Positions 24,013-32,363 of a stretch of 32,533 nucleotides of DNA are shown in pieces. The notes beneath the pieces were generated by a model, which was given only the letters and a program-made list of their open reading frames with translations, was not told the origin of the DNA and did no database searches. Where the stretch lies: assembly GCA_009845545.1 (NCBI GenBank), contig VXZK01000177.1, positions 1 to 32,533 of the forward strand, in the 5' to 3' direction. Source of the stretch: Candidatus Poribacteria bacterium. Its GTDB lineage: Bacteria; Poribacteria; WGA-4E; WGA-3G. Each line of letters starts with the position of its first letter. Position 1 is the stretch's first letter. Made by a program: the position numbers and the translations under genes.

Positions 24013-25557
24013 TTACCATGGATGTGTACGAAACGGTGATGCGGGTAGCCCTTCCTTATTCACGAAATTGGGTTCTGCGCTCTGGTGCCACCCGAATCGG
24101 ACAGCGACCGGATTCTCGATAGTTTCGCTGGAGACGACAACCGTATTGCCGTCAATTGTTGCTTGTGCTTCGACGAATTGCTTATCTTCACCGGCGATTT
24201 CAAACCATGTGAGCGGTTTTTCATCTTGCGAGGTTAAACCGCTACCGACGTGATCAAACGTGAGTCGGATAGTGTTTCCTTCGACCGCCATTGAGTTGTA
24301 GAGGGGCCCGGAATATGTCACATCATCTCTGCCGTAGTCCTTCGCGAGTGCCCACAGAGCCAGTCGTCTACCGACATCTTGTTTGTTTCGCGGATGGATG
24401 TCTCTGAGGTTTCCGATATCAGTTGTCACCGCCATACCGGTATTTGGGAGTGCCAACGTTGCTGCTTGTGCTTCCCAAATTTGGGGTAGGAACAGTGGGT
24501 TCGCATTGCGTCCGCCGTAATTGAAAGGAGCGAGTTGTACGAAATAGAACGGGAAATCGCCTTGCCCCCAGACCTCGCGCCAGCCATTGATGAGTGCCTT
24601 CATCTTTTCGTGATAGAGCATCCCCTCTCGAAGGTTGGATTCGCCTTGATACCATAAAGCACCGCGCATCGCATAAGGGACAATAGGATGTACCATACTG
24701 TTGTAAAGTGCCGTTGGTCTCTGTTGGTGCGCTAATGGATGCGTATTGTTAGGCATCTGTGTAAGTTGTGCTCCGGTTTCCAATGCTTTCCGTGTTTCGG
24801 CGATCCACGCTTCAATTTGGTTCATTTTTTCTGGGAGTTGCGCGCGGTAGTTCGCTTGCACATCTTGAACCTCTTTGAATATGGAGGCAAGCGCAGGCAC
24901 AGCGGCGAAACCGACAGGGGGTGTCCACGGTTCAATACGGGTGCCGCCCCACGAGGTATTGATCAGCCCGATCGGTACATCAAGATTTTTATAGAGTTTC
25001 CGTCCGAAATAGTAGGCGACAGCCGAGAAATTTGCGACTGTCTCAGGCGTAGTTTCATGCCAATCTGCCGCGACATCTTGTTGAAGCAATCCTGATGCTA
25101 CTCTCGGTACATAGAATAACCGAATCTTCGGATACATTCCTGCGGCGATTTCCGCCTCGTTATCTTTTGAGGCACTCACGGACCATTGCATATTTGACTG
25201 TCCTGAGCAGACCCAGACTTCACCGAAAAGCACGTCTGTCAGTTCAAGGGTGTTACTGCCCTTGACTCGGAGTGTGTAGGGACCGCCAGCTGCCATAGCG
25301 GGGAGTTTGATTTGCCAATTGCCTTCCGCGTCGGCAATCACGGTAGTTGTTGAAACCGGTTCGACCCCTTCGGCTTCAGTGCTGAGCGTTATAGTGACTT
25401 CTTCACCTGCGGATGCCCACCCCCAAATCGGGACTTGTGTATTACGTTGCAGTACCATGTTGCTGCCGATGACCCGTGGCAATGTAACTTCGGAATACAC
25501 GGGGGTTTGTGTCGAGAATAGTAGATAAACGATGAGAAATAGGATGAGTCGTTTCAT
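24013..25557 (-). CDS. Sialate O-acetylesterase-like SGNH hydrolase, exported
   Basis: A 514-residue protein with a signal peptide (MKRLILFLIVYLLFSTQTPVYS). It opens with the LPRVIGSNMVLQRNTQVPIWGWA stretch typical of sialate O-acetylesterases and a beta-sandwich region. The catalytic SASA domain has the nucleophile serine S121 in VCSGQSNMQW, NTSWGGTRIEPW (200-211), ALWYQGESN (300-308) with the oxyanion/Asn block, and the Asp-His pair D386/H388 in LRDIHPRNK. It should remove acetyl groups from sugars (sialic acid, xylan or other glycans) outside the cytoplasm. Ribosome site AAAGGAGC precedes the ATG. A small perfect hairpin lies immediately before that site. The gap to recD2 upstream is 109 bases, so it may be co-transcribed with it or have its own unrecognised promoter. 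Confidence 0.88.
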   Translation of the reverse strand: MKRLILFLIVYLLFSTQTPVYSEVTLPRVIGSNMVLQRNTQVPIWGWASAGEEVTITLSTEAEGVEPVSTTTVIADAEGNWQIKLPAMAAGGPYTLRVKGSNTLELTDVLFGEVWVCSGQSNMQWSVSASKDNEAEIAAGMYPKIRLFYVPRVASGLLQQDVAADWHETTPETVANFSAVAYYFGRKLYKNLDVPIGLINTSWGGTRIEPWTPPVGFAAVPALASIFKEVQDVQANYRAQLPEKMNQIEAWIAETRKALETGAQLTQMPNNTHPLAHQQRPTALYNSMVHPIVPYAMRGALWYQGESNLREGMLYHEKMKALINGWREVWGQGDFPFYFVQLAPFNYGGRNANPLFLPQIWEAQAATLALPNTGMAVTTDIGNLRDIHPRNKQDVGRRLALWALAKDYGRDDVTYSGPLYNSMAVEGNTIRLTFDHVGSGLTSQDEKPLTWFEIAGEDKQFVEAQATIDGNTVVVSSETIENPVAVRFGWHQSAEPNFVNKEGLPASPFRTHPW

Positions 25558-25571
25558 ATTTTGCTCCTTTT

Positions 25572-25588
25572 TTGATGGAAACCATCAA
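25572..25588 (-). other. Small hairpin just upstream of the esterase ribosome site
   Basis: TTGATGG and CCATCAA pair perfectly over seven bases around a three-base loop. In the minus-strand transcript the stem ends directly before AAAAAAGGAGC, the esterase ribosome site, so it could influence initiation. No U-run follows in either direction on the expected transcript. Confidence 0.35.
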
Positions 25589-25644
25589 CAGTCAGCCTTT
25601 GGCTTTCGACAGTCGGAGGGAGAGTTTCTATTTAAACGCGCGCT

Positions 25645-25685
25645 CTTTCAGATTGCTGAAAGCTGACTACTGGCTGCTATTCAGT
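25645..25685. repeat. Dispersed repeat at the 3' end of recD2
   Basis: CTTTCAG (25645-25651) and CTGAAAG (25656-25662) form a perfect seven-base stem with a four-base loop, followed by CTGACTACTGGCTGCTATTCAG. The GACTxCTGGCTGCT wording recurs inside recD2 (27154-27178). The repeat supplies the last codons (NSSQ) and stop of recD2, as if the gene's end had been replaced by it. Confidence 0.5.
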
Positions 25686-28048
25686 CGTTCGGCGAGGTAG
25701 CTGTTGCGTTGCATGACCTGATTGTTGCGGATGCAGATGCCGAGTGCCTTTTTGGTGCCGACAATCACGACGCGCTCCTTTGCGCGCGTGATGCCGGTGT
25801 AAAGAAGATTCCGTTGCAGCATGAGATAGTGTTGTGTGTGCAAGGGGATAACAACAGCAGGATACTCGCTGCCCTGTGCTTTGTGGATCGTCGTGGCGTA
25901 CGCCAAGACGAGTTCCCCGAGGTCTGCCGTGTCGTAAGCGACCTGTTTATCAGGGTACTGGATGTGGACTTTTTTGTCAAGGCGTTCGATGGCGACAACT
26001 CTTCCAATATCGCCGTTAAACACGTCATAGTCGTAGTTATTTCGGACCTGCATGACTTTATCGCCGACGCGGAAGCCGCCTACCGTTGCGGATGGGTCGC
26101 CGAAACGCGGTGTTTGTTTATAAGGGCGTGCGCCGAAGCGCGCCTTTTCTAACGGATGCGTTGCTGGGGCAGTATATTCGGCGTTCAAGACTTCTTGGAG
26201 CCGTTTGTTGAGATTTTCAGTGCCGAGTGTGCCGCGTCGCATCGGACATAGGAGTTGGATGTCGTCTATGGGATGGTAATCGTAGTGTTGTGGTAAGCGA
26301 TCGGCAATGAGGGAGCAGATTAATTCGGTAATTGCCTCGGGGTCTTCCTCCTCTATGAAGAAAAAGTTCCGATCTGTATTGCCAGTGAGTTCAGGGTAGT
26401 CGCCTTTGTTGATGCGGTGTGCGTTTGTGACGATCATACTCTGCTGCGCTTGGCGGAATATTTCGGTCAACTCAATAACAGGTATCTTTCGCGAATCAAT
26501 AAGTGCCTTGAGGACATTGCCCGCGCCAACGGAGGGTAACTGATCGGTATCACCGATAAGGATGACCGTGGTACTCGGACGAATTGCCTGCATCAACCGA
26601 TTCATGAGGACGAGGTCTACCATAGATGTTTCGTCAACGATGACAATATCAGTATCTAAAGGGTTCTGCCGATTGCGTTTAAAACTGTTAATTTGCGGCG
26701 AGAATTCGAGGAGTCGATGGATGGTTTTGGCTTCACCGCCGGTTGTCTCGCTGAGTCGTTTTGCGGCGCGCCCGGTAGGTGCTGTTAAGGTGATGCGTCT
26801 ACCTTGTGCTTCAAAGAGGCGGATCATGCCGACAACCGTTGTGGTTTTACCGGTGCCGGGTCCGCCGGTGAGAATCATTGTGCGCGCTGTCATCGCTGTC
26901 AGGATCGCCTTGCGTTGCTGCGGTGCGAAATGGATGTCCATCTCGTTCTCTAATTGCGTGAGGAGTAGTGTCGTGTTAGGGGGCAACAGAGCGGGACTTT
27001 GCTCTTGACTCGCTAAGCGTCTCGAAAACTGGTTTGCGACTCCGAGTTCAGCGTAGAAAAAAGGTGCGAGATAGATAGCGGAGTGGTTATCGGTTATTGG
27101 CTGTCGGCTTTCAGAAAGAGATGCCTGATGTGCATTGGGGACCTCGTTCTGATCGTTGGCTGCTGGCTGCTGATTGCTAATATCATAGTCGTCCGGTGTT
27201 TCGTCTATACCAACTTGTTCGTCAGTATTCAATAGGTCTGTGAAACCTGGATTGATAATTTCCTCTTTTTCAACGAGCGCGTGAATACCTTGTTCGATCG
27301 CTGCCAACTCTTGCTCAAGCATCGTCTGACACGCCTTAACAAGTTCGGAACAGTGTTGAAAGACGTGTCCATCATCTGCTTTTTGGCTGAGGACGTATTT
27401 GATCCCGGCTTCTACGCGTTGGGGTGCGTCCTTATCCATGCCGAGTTTCTGGGCGATTGTGTCGGCGGTTACAAATCCGATGCCGTAAATATCATCGGCG
27501 AGTTGGTAGGGGTTTTCTGTGACGACTGGGATTGCGTCGTTTCCGTAGGTTTTATAAATCTTTGCGGCGTGTGTTGTGCTTACATCGTGCGATTGTAGGA
27601 AGATCATGACGTTTTTAATTTCGCGTTGTGCTTCCCACGCTTCTTTGATAATTTCGACACGTTTCCGCCCGATACCTGGAACGCTCGTCAATTTGTCGGG
27701 TTCGTGCTCAATGATGTCCATGGTATCCATACCGAATTTACGGACGATGAGTGCCGCCATCTTCGGACCGATGCCTTTGATGAGACCTGAACCGAGGTAT
27801 TTTCTCAACCCGACGACATTTGCGGGTAAGATAGTTTCATACTTTTTAATTTCGAATTGTCTGCCGTATCTGGCGTTATCTACCCATTCGCCTTGGAGGA
27901 GGAGGCTCTCACCCGGGTTAATAGATGCCAAATTGCCGACGATGGTGAGGAGTTCAGCGTGGTCGCGCGCGGAGAACCGCCCAACAGTATAACCGGTGTC
28001 AGGACTCTCATAGACGATACGTTCAAGTATACCCTGTAGCGTTTCCAT
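25667..28048 (-). CDS. recD2: RecD2-type ATP-dependent 5'-3' DNA helicase
   Basis: A 793-residue superfamily 1B helicase. The N-terminal OB-like region (LQGILERIVYESPDTGYTVGRF) and helix-hairpin-helix repeats (IKGIGPKMAALIV, LTSVPGIGRKRVEII, NPYQLADDIYGIGFVTADTIA) are the RecD2 hallmark. Helicase motifs follow: Walker A LTGGPGTGKTTT (about 390-402), Walker B IVDETSMVD, motif III GDTDQLPSVGAGNVL, motif V TIHKAQGSEYPAV and motif VI LYTGITRAKERVVI. RecD2 acts in DNA repair and replication without RecB and RecC. Between the helix-hairpin-helix part and the helicase core is a polar insert (about residues 290-322) encoded by a dispersed repeat; the C-terminal residues also come from a repeat. No good ribosome site precedes the ATG at 28048. 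The protein is somewhat longer than usual for the family, consistent with the insert. Confidence 0.92.
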   Translation of the reverse strand: METLQGILERIVYESPDTGYTVGRFSARDHAELLTIVGNLASINPGESLLLQGEWVDNARYGRQFEIKKYETILPANVVGLRKYLGSGLIKGIGPKMAALIVRKFGMDTMDIIEHEPDKLTSVPGIGRKRVEIIKEAWEAQREIKNVMIFLQSHDVSTTHAAKIYKTYGNDAIPVVTENPYQLADDIYGIGFVTADTIAQKLGMDKDAPQRVEAGIKYVLSQKADDGHVFQHCSELVKACQTMLEQELAAIEQGIHALVEKEEIINPGFTDLLNTDEQVGIDETPDDYDISNQQPAANDQNEVPNAHQASLSESRQPITDNHSAIYLAPFFYAELGVANQFSRRLASQEQSPALLPPNTTLLLTQLENEMDIHFAPQQRKAILTAMTARTMILTGGPGTGKTTTVVGMIRLFEAQGRRITLTAPTGRAAKRLSETTGGEAKTIHRLLEFSPQINSFKRNRQNPLDTDIVIVDETSMVDLVLMNRLMQAIRPSTTVILIGDTDQLPSVGAGNVLKALIDSRKIPVIELTEIFRQAQQSMIVTNAHRINKGDYPELTGNTDRNFFFIEEEDPEAITELICSLIADRLPQHYDYHPIDDIQLLCPMRRGTLGTENLNKRLQEVLNAEYTAPATHPLEKARFGARPYKQTPRFGDPSATVGGFRVGDKVMQVRNNYDYDVFNGDIGRVVAIERLDKKVHIQYPDKQVAYDTADLGELVLAYATTIHKAQGSEYPAVVIPLHTQHYLMLQRNLLYTGITRAKERVVIVGTKKALGICIRNNQVMQRNSYLAERLNSSQ
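27085..27178. repeat. Dispersed repeat inserted in frame within recD2
   Basis: The segment begins with a 30-base block at 27085-27114 that matches 31472-31501 at 25 of 30 positions, and ends with GTTGGCTGCTGGCTGCTGATTGC, wording shared with 25645-25685. In the recD2 frame it encodes a polar, Gln/Asn/Ser-rich linker (SNQQPAANDQ to SRQPITDN) with no stop codon. Confidence 0.62.
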
Positions 28049-28121
28049 TTTTTAAACGATTGAATCTGAGCACTGCTCCATTTCATTACGCAGTGGTTTT
28101 CGATTAAGTCCAAATTCTTTT

Positions 28122-28140
28122 TAAACCTAAAGCAGGTTTA
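28122..28140. other. Short inverted repeat between Uma2 and recD2 genes
   Basis: TAAACCT (28122-28128) and AGGTTTA (28134-28140) pair perfectly around a five-base loop. It lies after the stop of the Uma2 gene (28200) and about 75 bases before recD2. No U-run follows on the minus strand. The rest of this 151-base gap shows nothing recognisable. Confidence 0.3.
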
Positions 28141-28199
28141 CTTTACTGGAAACCGTTGTGAAACATAGTGGAACAGCGTCCAGATTCCAATTACTAAAA

Positions 28200-28769
28200 T
28201 TACTCAAATAGATGGGCGACTGGACAGGAAAACCCTGGTACGACCTCCTCACCGGTGAGTGTATCCTCATGTGTAAGTATCTCAATGTCTGTCTCGGCGC
28301 GATATATCGTTACTGTTTTGGCGACAGGTTCAAGCACCCAGACGAGGCGGGTCCCTGCATCCAAATACGCAAGTGCTTTTTCGACAATACGAGACTGTAC
28401 ATCTGACGGAGAAACAACCTCAATTGCCAAATCGGGGGGTATGGAAAACCCTTTTGTTTTGTCACCCGTCAATTGGGCAGTTGCGACAAACGCCACATCC
28501 GGTTTTGCCGTACGTTCCCCAACTTGAAATGTCGTCTCTGCTGTATATAAACGACCTAATTTCTGTTGATAAACATGTTCATACAAATAATGGATGACGT
28601 TGACACTAATTTCACCATGTTCTCTCGATGGCGGTGCCATTGGTACTAATTCTCCCTTAACGTATTCATACCCTTCTACATCATGCTCCAGAAACTCCTC
28701 TAACGTCATTTTGACACTTTCGGGCGGACGTATGCCTTGCTCGACTTCGTGGATTTCTTGTTGGGTCAT
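28200..28769 (-). CDS. Uma2-family (DUF820) restriction-endonuclease-like protein
   Basis: A 189-residue protein of the Uma2/DUF820 family with a PD-(D/E)XK fold: MTLEEFLEHD and YEYVKGELVPMAPPS near the start, AKPDVAFV with D91, PPDLAIEVVSPSD with E117, and EKALAYLDAGTRLVWVLEP (130-148) carrying the conserved lysine. These motifs are all intact. The family is found in large numbers in cyanobacteria and planctomycete-like genomes; function is largely unknown, with links to mobile DNA. A strong ribosome site (GGAGGA) precedes the ATG at 28769. It stands apart from its neighbours by 110 to 151 bases. Confidence 0.88.
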   Translation of the reverse strand: MTQQEIHEVEQGIRPPESVKMTLEEFLEHDVEGYEYVKGELVPMAPPSREHGEISVNVIHYLYEHVYQQKLGRLYTAETTFQVGERTAKPDVAFVATAQLTGDKTKGFSIPPDLAIEVVSPSDVQSRIVEKALAYLDAGTRLVWVLEPVAKTVTIYRAETDIEILTHEDTLTGEEVVPGFSCPVAHLFE

Positions 28770-28879
28770 GCTCGTAATCCTCCGTATAGAATGTCACGGG
28801 TGTGTTAAAGTCTAAGCACGCTTGAATCAGAAAGACAAGGAGTCTACCATCTATTTTACGCACAATCTTCAACCGGTCC

Positions 28880-30112
28880 CTACCCGATTTCCGTCATCAA
28901 CTTGCGGAAAGCACTGAGCTGCGGCGGGATGATGTGCGTTGTATCGGTTTTATTCTCAAGTGCCTCGATGGTTTTGAACCCGTTGCCAGTGATAGCAAGA
29001 ACTGTCGGCTCATTGGGTTGGATGTGCCCGTTCTCTATCAATTTTTTCGCAGCGGCGAGCGTAACGCCACCAGCGGTTTCGGTGAAAATTCCCTCTGTGG
29101 CGGCAAGGAGTTTGATGGCTTCTACGATTTCAATATCAGTGGCGTGTTCGCCGACACCGCCGGAGTTACGGACTGTATCCACTGCATAGATGCCGTCTGC
29201 CGGATTGCCAATAGCGAGCGATTTAGCGATTGTGTTCGGCAGAACAGGCTTCACAAAATCGCCACCCTCCTTATAAGTGTTGACGATCGGGCCGCAGCCT
29301 TCCGCTTGGGCGACGTGGATTTTGGTGTTCGGTTTGTCTATTAGTTCCAAAAGGTGGAATTCTTTGAGTGCCTTGCCAATCTTTGTGATGAGGGAACCCC
29401 CGGCAGCGGGAGCGACGATATGTGCGGGTGCTTCCCAACCGAGTTGTTCAATCAGTTCAAAGCAGAGCGTTTTTGAGCCTTCGGCATAGAAAGGACGGAT
29501 GTTTATGTTAACAAATGCCCAAGGATAGACACCGCCAACTTCACTGCAAAGCCGGTTGACTTCGTCATAAGTGCCCGTAATGCCCACAACTGTGGGAGCA
29601 TAAACCAGGGACGCGACGACTTTACCGATTTCAAGGTCGGCGGGGATGAAGATGAAGCAGTTCAGTTTAGCGATGGCAGCGTGCGCTGCAACAGCGTTAG
29701 CGAGGTTGCCAGTAGAAGCACAAGAAACCGTGTCAAAATCGAATTCCTTTGCCTTACTCAGCGCAATCGCAACGACACGGTCCTTGAAAGAGAGTGTCGG
29801 GTGACAGACAGAGTCGTCTTTAATATAGAGTGCCTTGACCCCGAGCGCGTCTCCGAGATTTTTCGCTCGGATGAGCGGTGTGAACCCGGTACTATGTCCG
29901 TCGGTCGGTTCACCATCTATCGGGAGAAGATCGGCGTAACGCCATAAGTTTTCGGGACCCTTTTCTATTGAACGTCTTGAGATAGATTTTTTTATCTCTT
30001 CATAGTTATAGTCTACTTCGAGGGGGCCAAAACAGAATTCGCAAACGTGAAGCGGTTCCTTCGGATATTTATTACCACATTCGCGGCATCTGAGGCCTAA
30101 TACTTTTTCCAT
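28880..30112 (-). CDS. thrC: Threonine synthase
   Basis: A 410-residue PLP enzyme of the fold-type II family that converts O-phospho-L-homoserine to threonine. The N-terminus carries a four-cysteine zinc-ribbon-like element (C9, C12, C24, C27) common in bacterial and archaeal class threonine synthases. The PLP lysine is K110 in TLSFKDR, and the phosphate-binding SCASTGNLANAVAAHAA loop follows, with AAGGSLITKIGKAL (about 232-245) and LAITGNGFKT near the end. All catalytic landmarks are present. It begins 18 bases after the preceding gene with AAGGAA in the gap, so it is probably the last gene of the unit started at 32392. Cysteate synthase and other fold-type II enzymes are less likely alternatives. 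Confidence 0.9.
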   Translation of the reverse strand: MEKVLGLRCRECGNKYPKEPLHVCEFCFGPLEVDYNYEEIKKSISRRSIEKGPENLWRYADLLPIDGEPTDGHSTGFTPLIRAKNLGDALGVKALYIKDDSVCHPTLSFKDRVVAIALSKAKEFDFDTVSCASTGNLANAVAAHAAIAKLNCFIFIPADLEIGKVVASLVYAPTVVGITGTYDEVNRLCSEVGGVYPWAFVNINIRPFYAEGSKTLCFELIEQLGWEAPAHIVAPAAGGSLITKIGKALKEFHLLELIDKPNTKIHVAQAEGCGPIVNTYKEGGDFVKPVLPNTIAKSLAIGNPADGIYAVDTVRNSGGVGEHATDIEIVEAIKLLAATEGIFTETAGGVTLAAAKKLIENGHIQPNEPTVLAITGNGFKTIEALENKTDTTHIIPPQLSAFRKLMTEIG

Positions 30113-30130
30113 TTTATGTTCCTTAAAAGT

Positions 30131-31462
30131 TCAGATTGTCAACTTAAGGTTAAATTCGTTCTTGCCAGCTTGTAGTGTCAGACGTATAAAGAGAGCGTGT
30201 TTCCCTATCCACCTAACATCGTCCGTGTTAGATTCGGTGAGTTGTAACCCTTCGTGATCCCCCCATACAGTTATCCCGTAAGGCATCGCTCTTATCGATT
30301 CTACGACGATAGTGATACGTAATTCTGTGCGATGCCGAATCGGTGAAAAACCTGTTAGCACAGGTTTACTCGTATCCGATTGCACTATCCGTTCGCTGGT
30401 ATAGTTTTTAATCTCAACGGGTTCCATATCACCTTCAATGAAGGTAAATTCACAGGCTGCGTCACAATAGAACATTTTTAACGTAGATTTCGGGCTCGCA
30501 GCTTCGTTTTGTGTGCCTATGTTTTTCGCGACAACAGCCGTTGGTTCAGTTTTCTCACAATGCGACATGTAATCGTCAACCATTTGAGCAAGCAGTATCG
30601 GTTTTGTGTCTTCAACGCTAACAACGTGTGCGAAGTAGGCATCCAGACGTTCCAACCCCTCTGCCCCAAGCTGCACAACGGTAAGCGGATCAATATGTTC
30701 AATATAACCGAGCCACGGATTCCATGTTATGTTTTCTATATAGGTATTGTAATGCTGCTGTGCTGTTCCATTTAAAAGTGCGGCACGGAGGTTGTCCGTA
30801 TCCTCTCCGAGATGTCCAGCGGTCTGATATGGGATACCGACGATGTTTTTAAATTGCTGTGCGAGACTTTCATTAGAGGTTTCTTGTGTTACAATAGCAT
30901 CGCTGAACGTTGAAGTCTCAAGCGGATAAAAGCATCCAAAACCGCCCCGATCCATTTCGGGTTCGGATGTGTCAGGTGCTGTATCATGCGTATGTTGTTG
31001 GCTCCAGTGATACCCCCAGAGTGCTTGGAACCCTGTCTGTTCAAGTGCACGCAGAAAAACATCGTTCTTAAAGACTGCGCCTGCTACACTCAATTCCGCC
31101 CAGGGCAGTGCACGCTTGATTCTTTCCGACTCCTTCGCTATATATTCTGGCAGTTTCTCGCGCATCGTGACGACATGTGATGCCATGGCTTCTGTGCTAC
31201 TGCCCGGATTTGCTTCTCGTTGTGCCTCCCAATTTGAATCCCACATCGGTTTGATATCAAGCATTAGCAACGGACGGTCTCCAGCCTGAGTATGCCATGT
31301 TGTCAGCGACTTCGCGACGGCTGGCACCGACTTGGTGTCTATCGCCCATGTAATCGGGATACCGTGTTTGTGCGCGATTTCCGCTAACAGTCGCATGCCC
31401 TCAAGTAGTTGTGTCCTATCCTCCCCGGCTATTGCTGTGCTTACCAACCCATAATTCAACAT
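30131..31462 (-). CDS. Unrecognised protein, possibly a deacetylase/glycosidase-like barrel with beta-rich C-terminus
   Basis: A 443-residue protein without a signal peptide. I do not recognise a family with confidence. The N-terminal half alternates helices and strands (LLAEIAHKHGIPITWAID at 25-42, RPLLMLDIKPMW near 65, then GFQALWGYHWSQQHTHD near 143-159), which recalls NodB-type polysaccharide deacetylases or GH57/GH38-like barrels, where a 'HGIPITW'-type strand is common; the catalytic D-D and HxxxH pattern is not clear. The C-terminal 120 residues look beta-rich. The start lies directly after a dispersed repeat and lacks a ribosome site. It is located between the aldolase and threonine synthase genes with short gaps, so it is likely co-transcribed with them. 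Confidence 0.6.
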   Translation of the reverse strand: MLNYGLVSTAIAGEDRTQLLEGMRLLAEIAHKHGIPITWAIDTKSVPAVAKSLTTWHTQAGDRPLLMLDIKPMWDSNWEAQREANPGSSTEAMASHVVTMREKLPEYIAKESERIKRALPWAELSVAGAVFKNDVFLRALEQTGFQALWGYHWSQQHTHDTAPDTSEPEMDRGGFGCFYPLETSTFSDAIVTQETSNESLAQQFKNIVGIPYQTAGHLGEDTDNLRAALLNGTAQQHYNTYIENITWNPWLGYIEHIDPLTVVQLGAEGLERLDAYFAHVVSVEDTKPILLAQMVDDYMSHCEKTEPTAVVAKNIGTQNEAASPKSTLKMFYCDAACEFTFIEGDMEPVEIKNYTSERIVQSDTSKPVLTGFSPIRHRTELRITIVVESIRAMPYGITVWGDHEGLQLTESNTDDVRWIGKHALFIRLTLQAGKNEFNLKLTI

Positions 31463-31471
31463 GTTTTTAAT

Positions 31472-31501
31472 GGTTATCAGTTATCAGTTGTCGGTTTTCA
31501 G
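31472..31501. repeat. Dispersed repeat copy upstream of the unrecognised gene
   Basis: GGTTATCAGTTATCAGTTGT plus the following ten bases match the recD2 insert at 27085-27114 at 25 of 30 positions. On the minus strand it lies nine bases upstream of the ATG at 31462, in the place where a ribosome site would be, and consists of near-heptameric units (CTGATAA, CTGATAA). Confidence 0.65.
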
Positions 31502-31530
31502 TAATACGTAATGCGCGGTATCCGTATTAT

Positions 31531-32238
31531 TTATTCTAAAAAGACGGTAACACCCATATCTGCGTATTTCTGGCGTGTACTGGGATTTCCGTTCCTGAAA
31601 CAGACAGCGGTTGTCGTTCCTTCCAGGGCTTTGGCAACGTATTCAACACACGCGTCTACAGTCTGAAGGGCGTGATTTGGGTGTCCCTCCATGCTAAATG
31701 TCAAATCAGCGGGACCGAAAGAGAGGCAATCGACACCGGGTTTGGCAAGGTATCGCGCGTGTGTGACGGCTTCTATGGATTCGATTTGCATCCACAGCAT
31801 TCCGTTGGCGTTCCACCATGCGGCGTACTCGAGTCGTTCTTTGCCTGCGGAATTCACGCGAGGGGCACCGCCCCAACTCCGAATGCCCTGCTGCGGGTAG
31901 TAGAAAGCGGCGACTGCTTCGTCTACTGTTTCGTCTAATTCAACTTGCGGCACCTCAATACCAGAGGGACCCAAGTCAAGGTAGTTTCCAATGAGATAGG
32001 CGTTTCGGGTGTGTTTAATCCGAAAATTGACTGGAATCTCCAGTTCATTTGCCATATTGCAAAAGGCAACGAGCCGGTCTTCGTTGTACGGAGAGTGTTG
32101 GCTATCGACGGCGACAAAATCGTAGCCGCCTTCTTCGACTCTGGCGACGAGCGCGTCGCGGGATGTCGCCATCGAGACGTTAGCACCGTAGACATGTTCT
32201 CCGTTGTGAATCCGCTGTTTTAAATTTGCTGCTGACAT
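31531..32238 (-). CDS. HpcH/HpaI-family class II aldolase
   Basis: A 235-residue (beta/alpha)8 enzyme related to 2-keto-3-deoxy-L-rhamnonate and 4-hydroxy-2-oxoheptanedioate aldolases. Expected active-site landmarks are visible: catalytic-base H48 in VDSQHSPYN (usually D-x-E-H), an arginine in FRIKH (R73), metal ligands E153 in WMQIESIEAV and D178 in FGPADLTFSM, and the GPSGIEVPQVE strand. The reaction is expected to be retro-aldol cleavage of a 2-keto-3-deoxy acid into pyruvate and an aldehyde. GAGGA precedes the ATG. It is the first gene behind the perfect promoter at 32392. Its substrate could be a product of the dehydratase encoded at 23632-22490. Confidence 0.86.
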   Translation of the reverse strand: MSAANLKQRIHNGEHVYGANVSMATSRDALVARVEEGGYDFVAVDSQHSPYNEDRLVAFCNMANELEIPVNFRIKHTRNAYLIGNYLDLGPSGIEVPQVELDETVDEAVAAFYYPQQGIRSWGGAPRVNSAGKERLEYAAWWNANGMLWMQIESIEAVTHARYLAKPGVDCLSFGPADLTFSMEGHPNHALQTVDACVEYVAKALEGTTTAVCFRNGNPSTRQKYADMGVTVFLE

Positions 32239-32298
32239 TATCGATCCTCGCTCTTGTTATGTGCGGTACGCGCGTAATTTCAGTACCTGTAAAATATA

Positions 32299-32320
32299 AA
32301 TAGCATCGCGAGATGCTATT
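32299..32320 (-). promoter_or_regulatory. Hairpin in the leader of the aldolase transcript
   Basis: AATAGCATC (32299-32307) and GATGCTATT (32312-32320) form a perfect nine-base stem around GCGA. It lies about 60 bases upstream of the aldolase ATG and inside the leader predicted from the promoter at 32392-32364. It could be an operator or an RNA element. No U-run follows, so it is not an attenuator of the simple kind. The 295 bases from 32239 to the right end hold nothing else recognisable beyond this and the promoter. Confidence 0.45.
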
Positions 32321-32363
32321 CTGAAACCGAGGTAGACATTGCGATCACGACTGAACCTCTATA

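Noticed and set aside
28770-28879. TTTAAC with 17-base spacing to TATACG before the Uma2 gene
   Set aside because: The -10 box would sit directly against the ribosome site, leaving no room for a leader.
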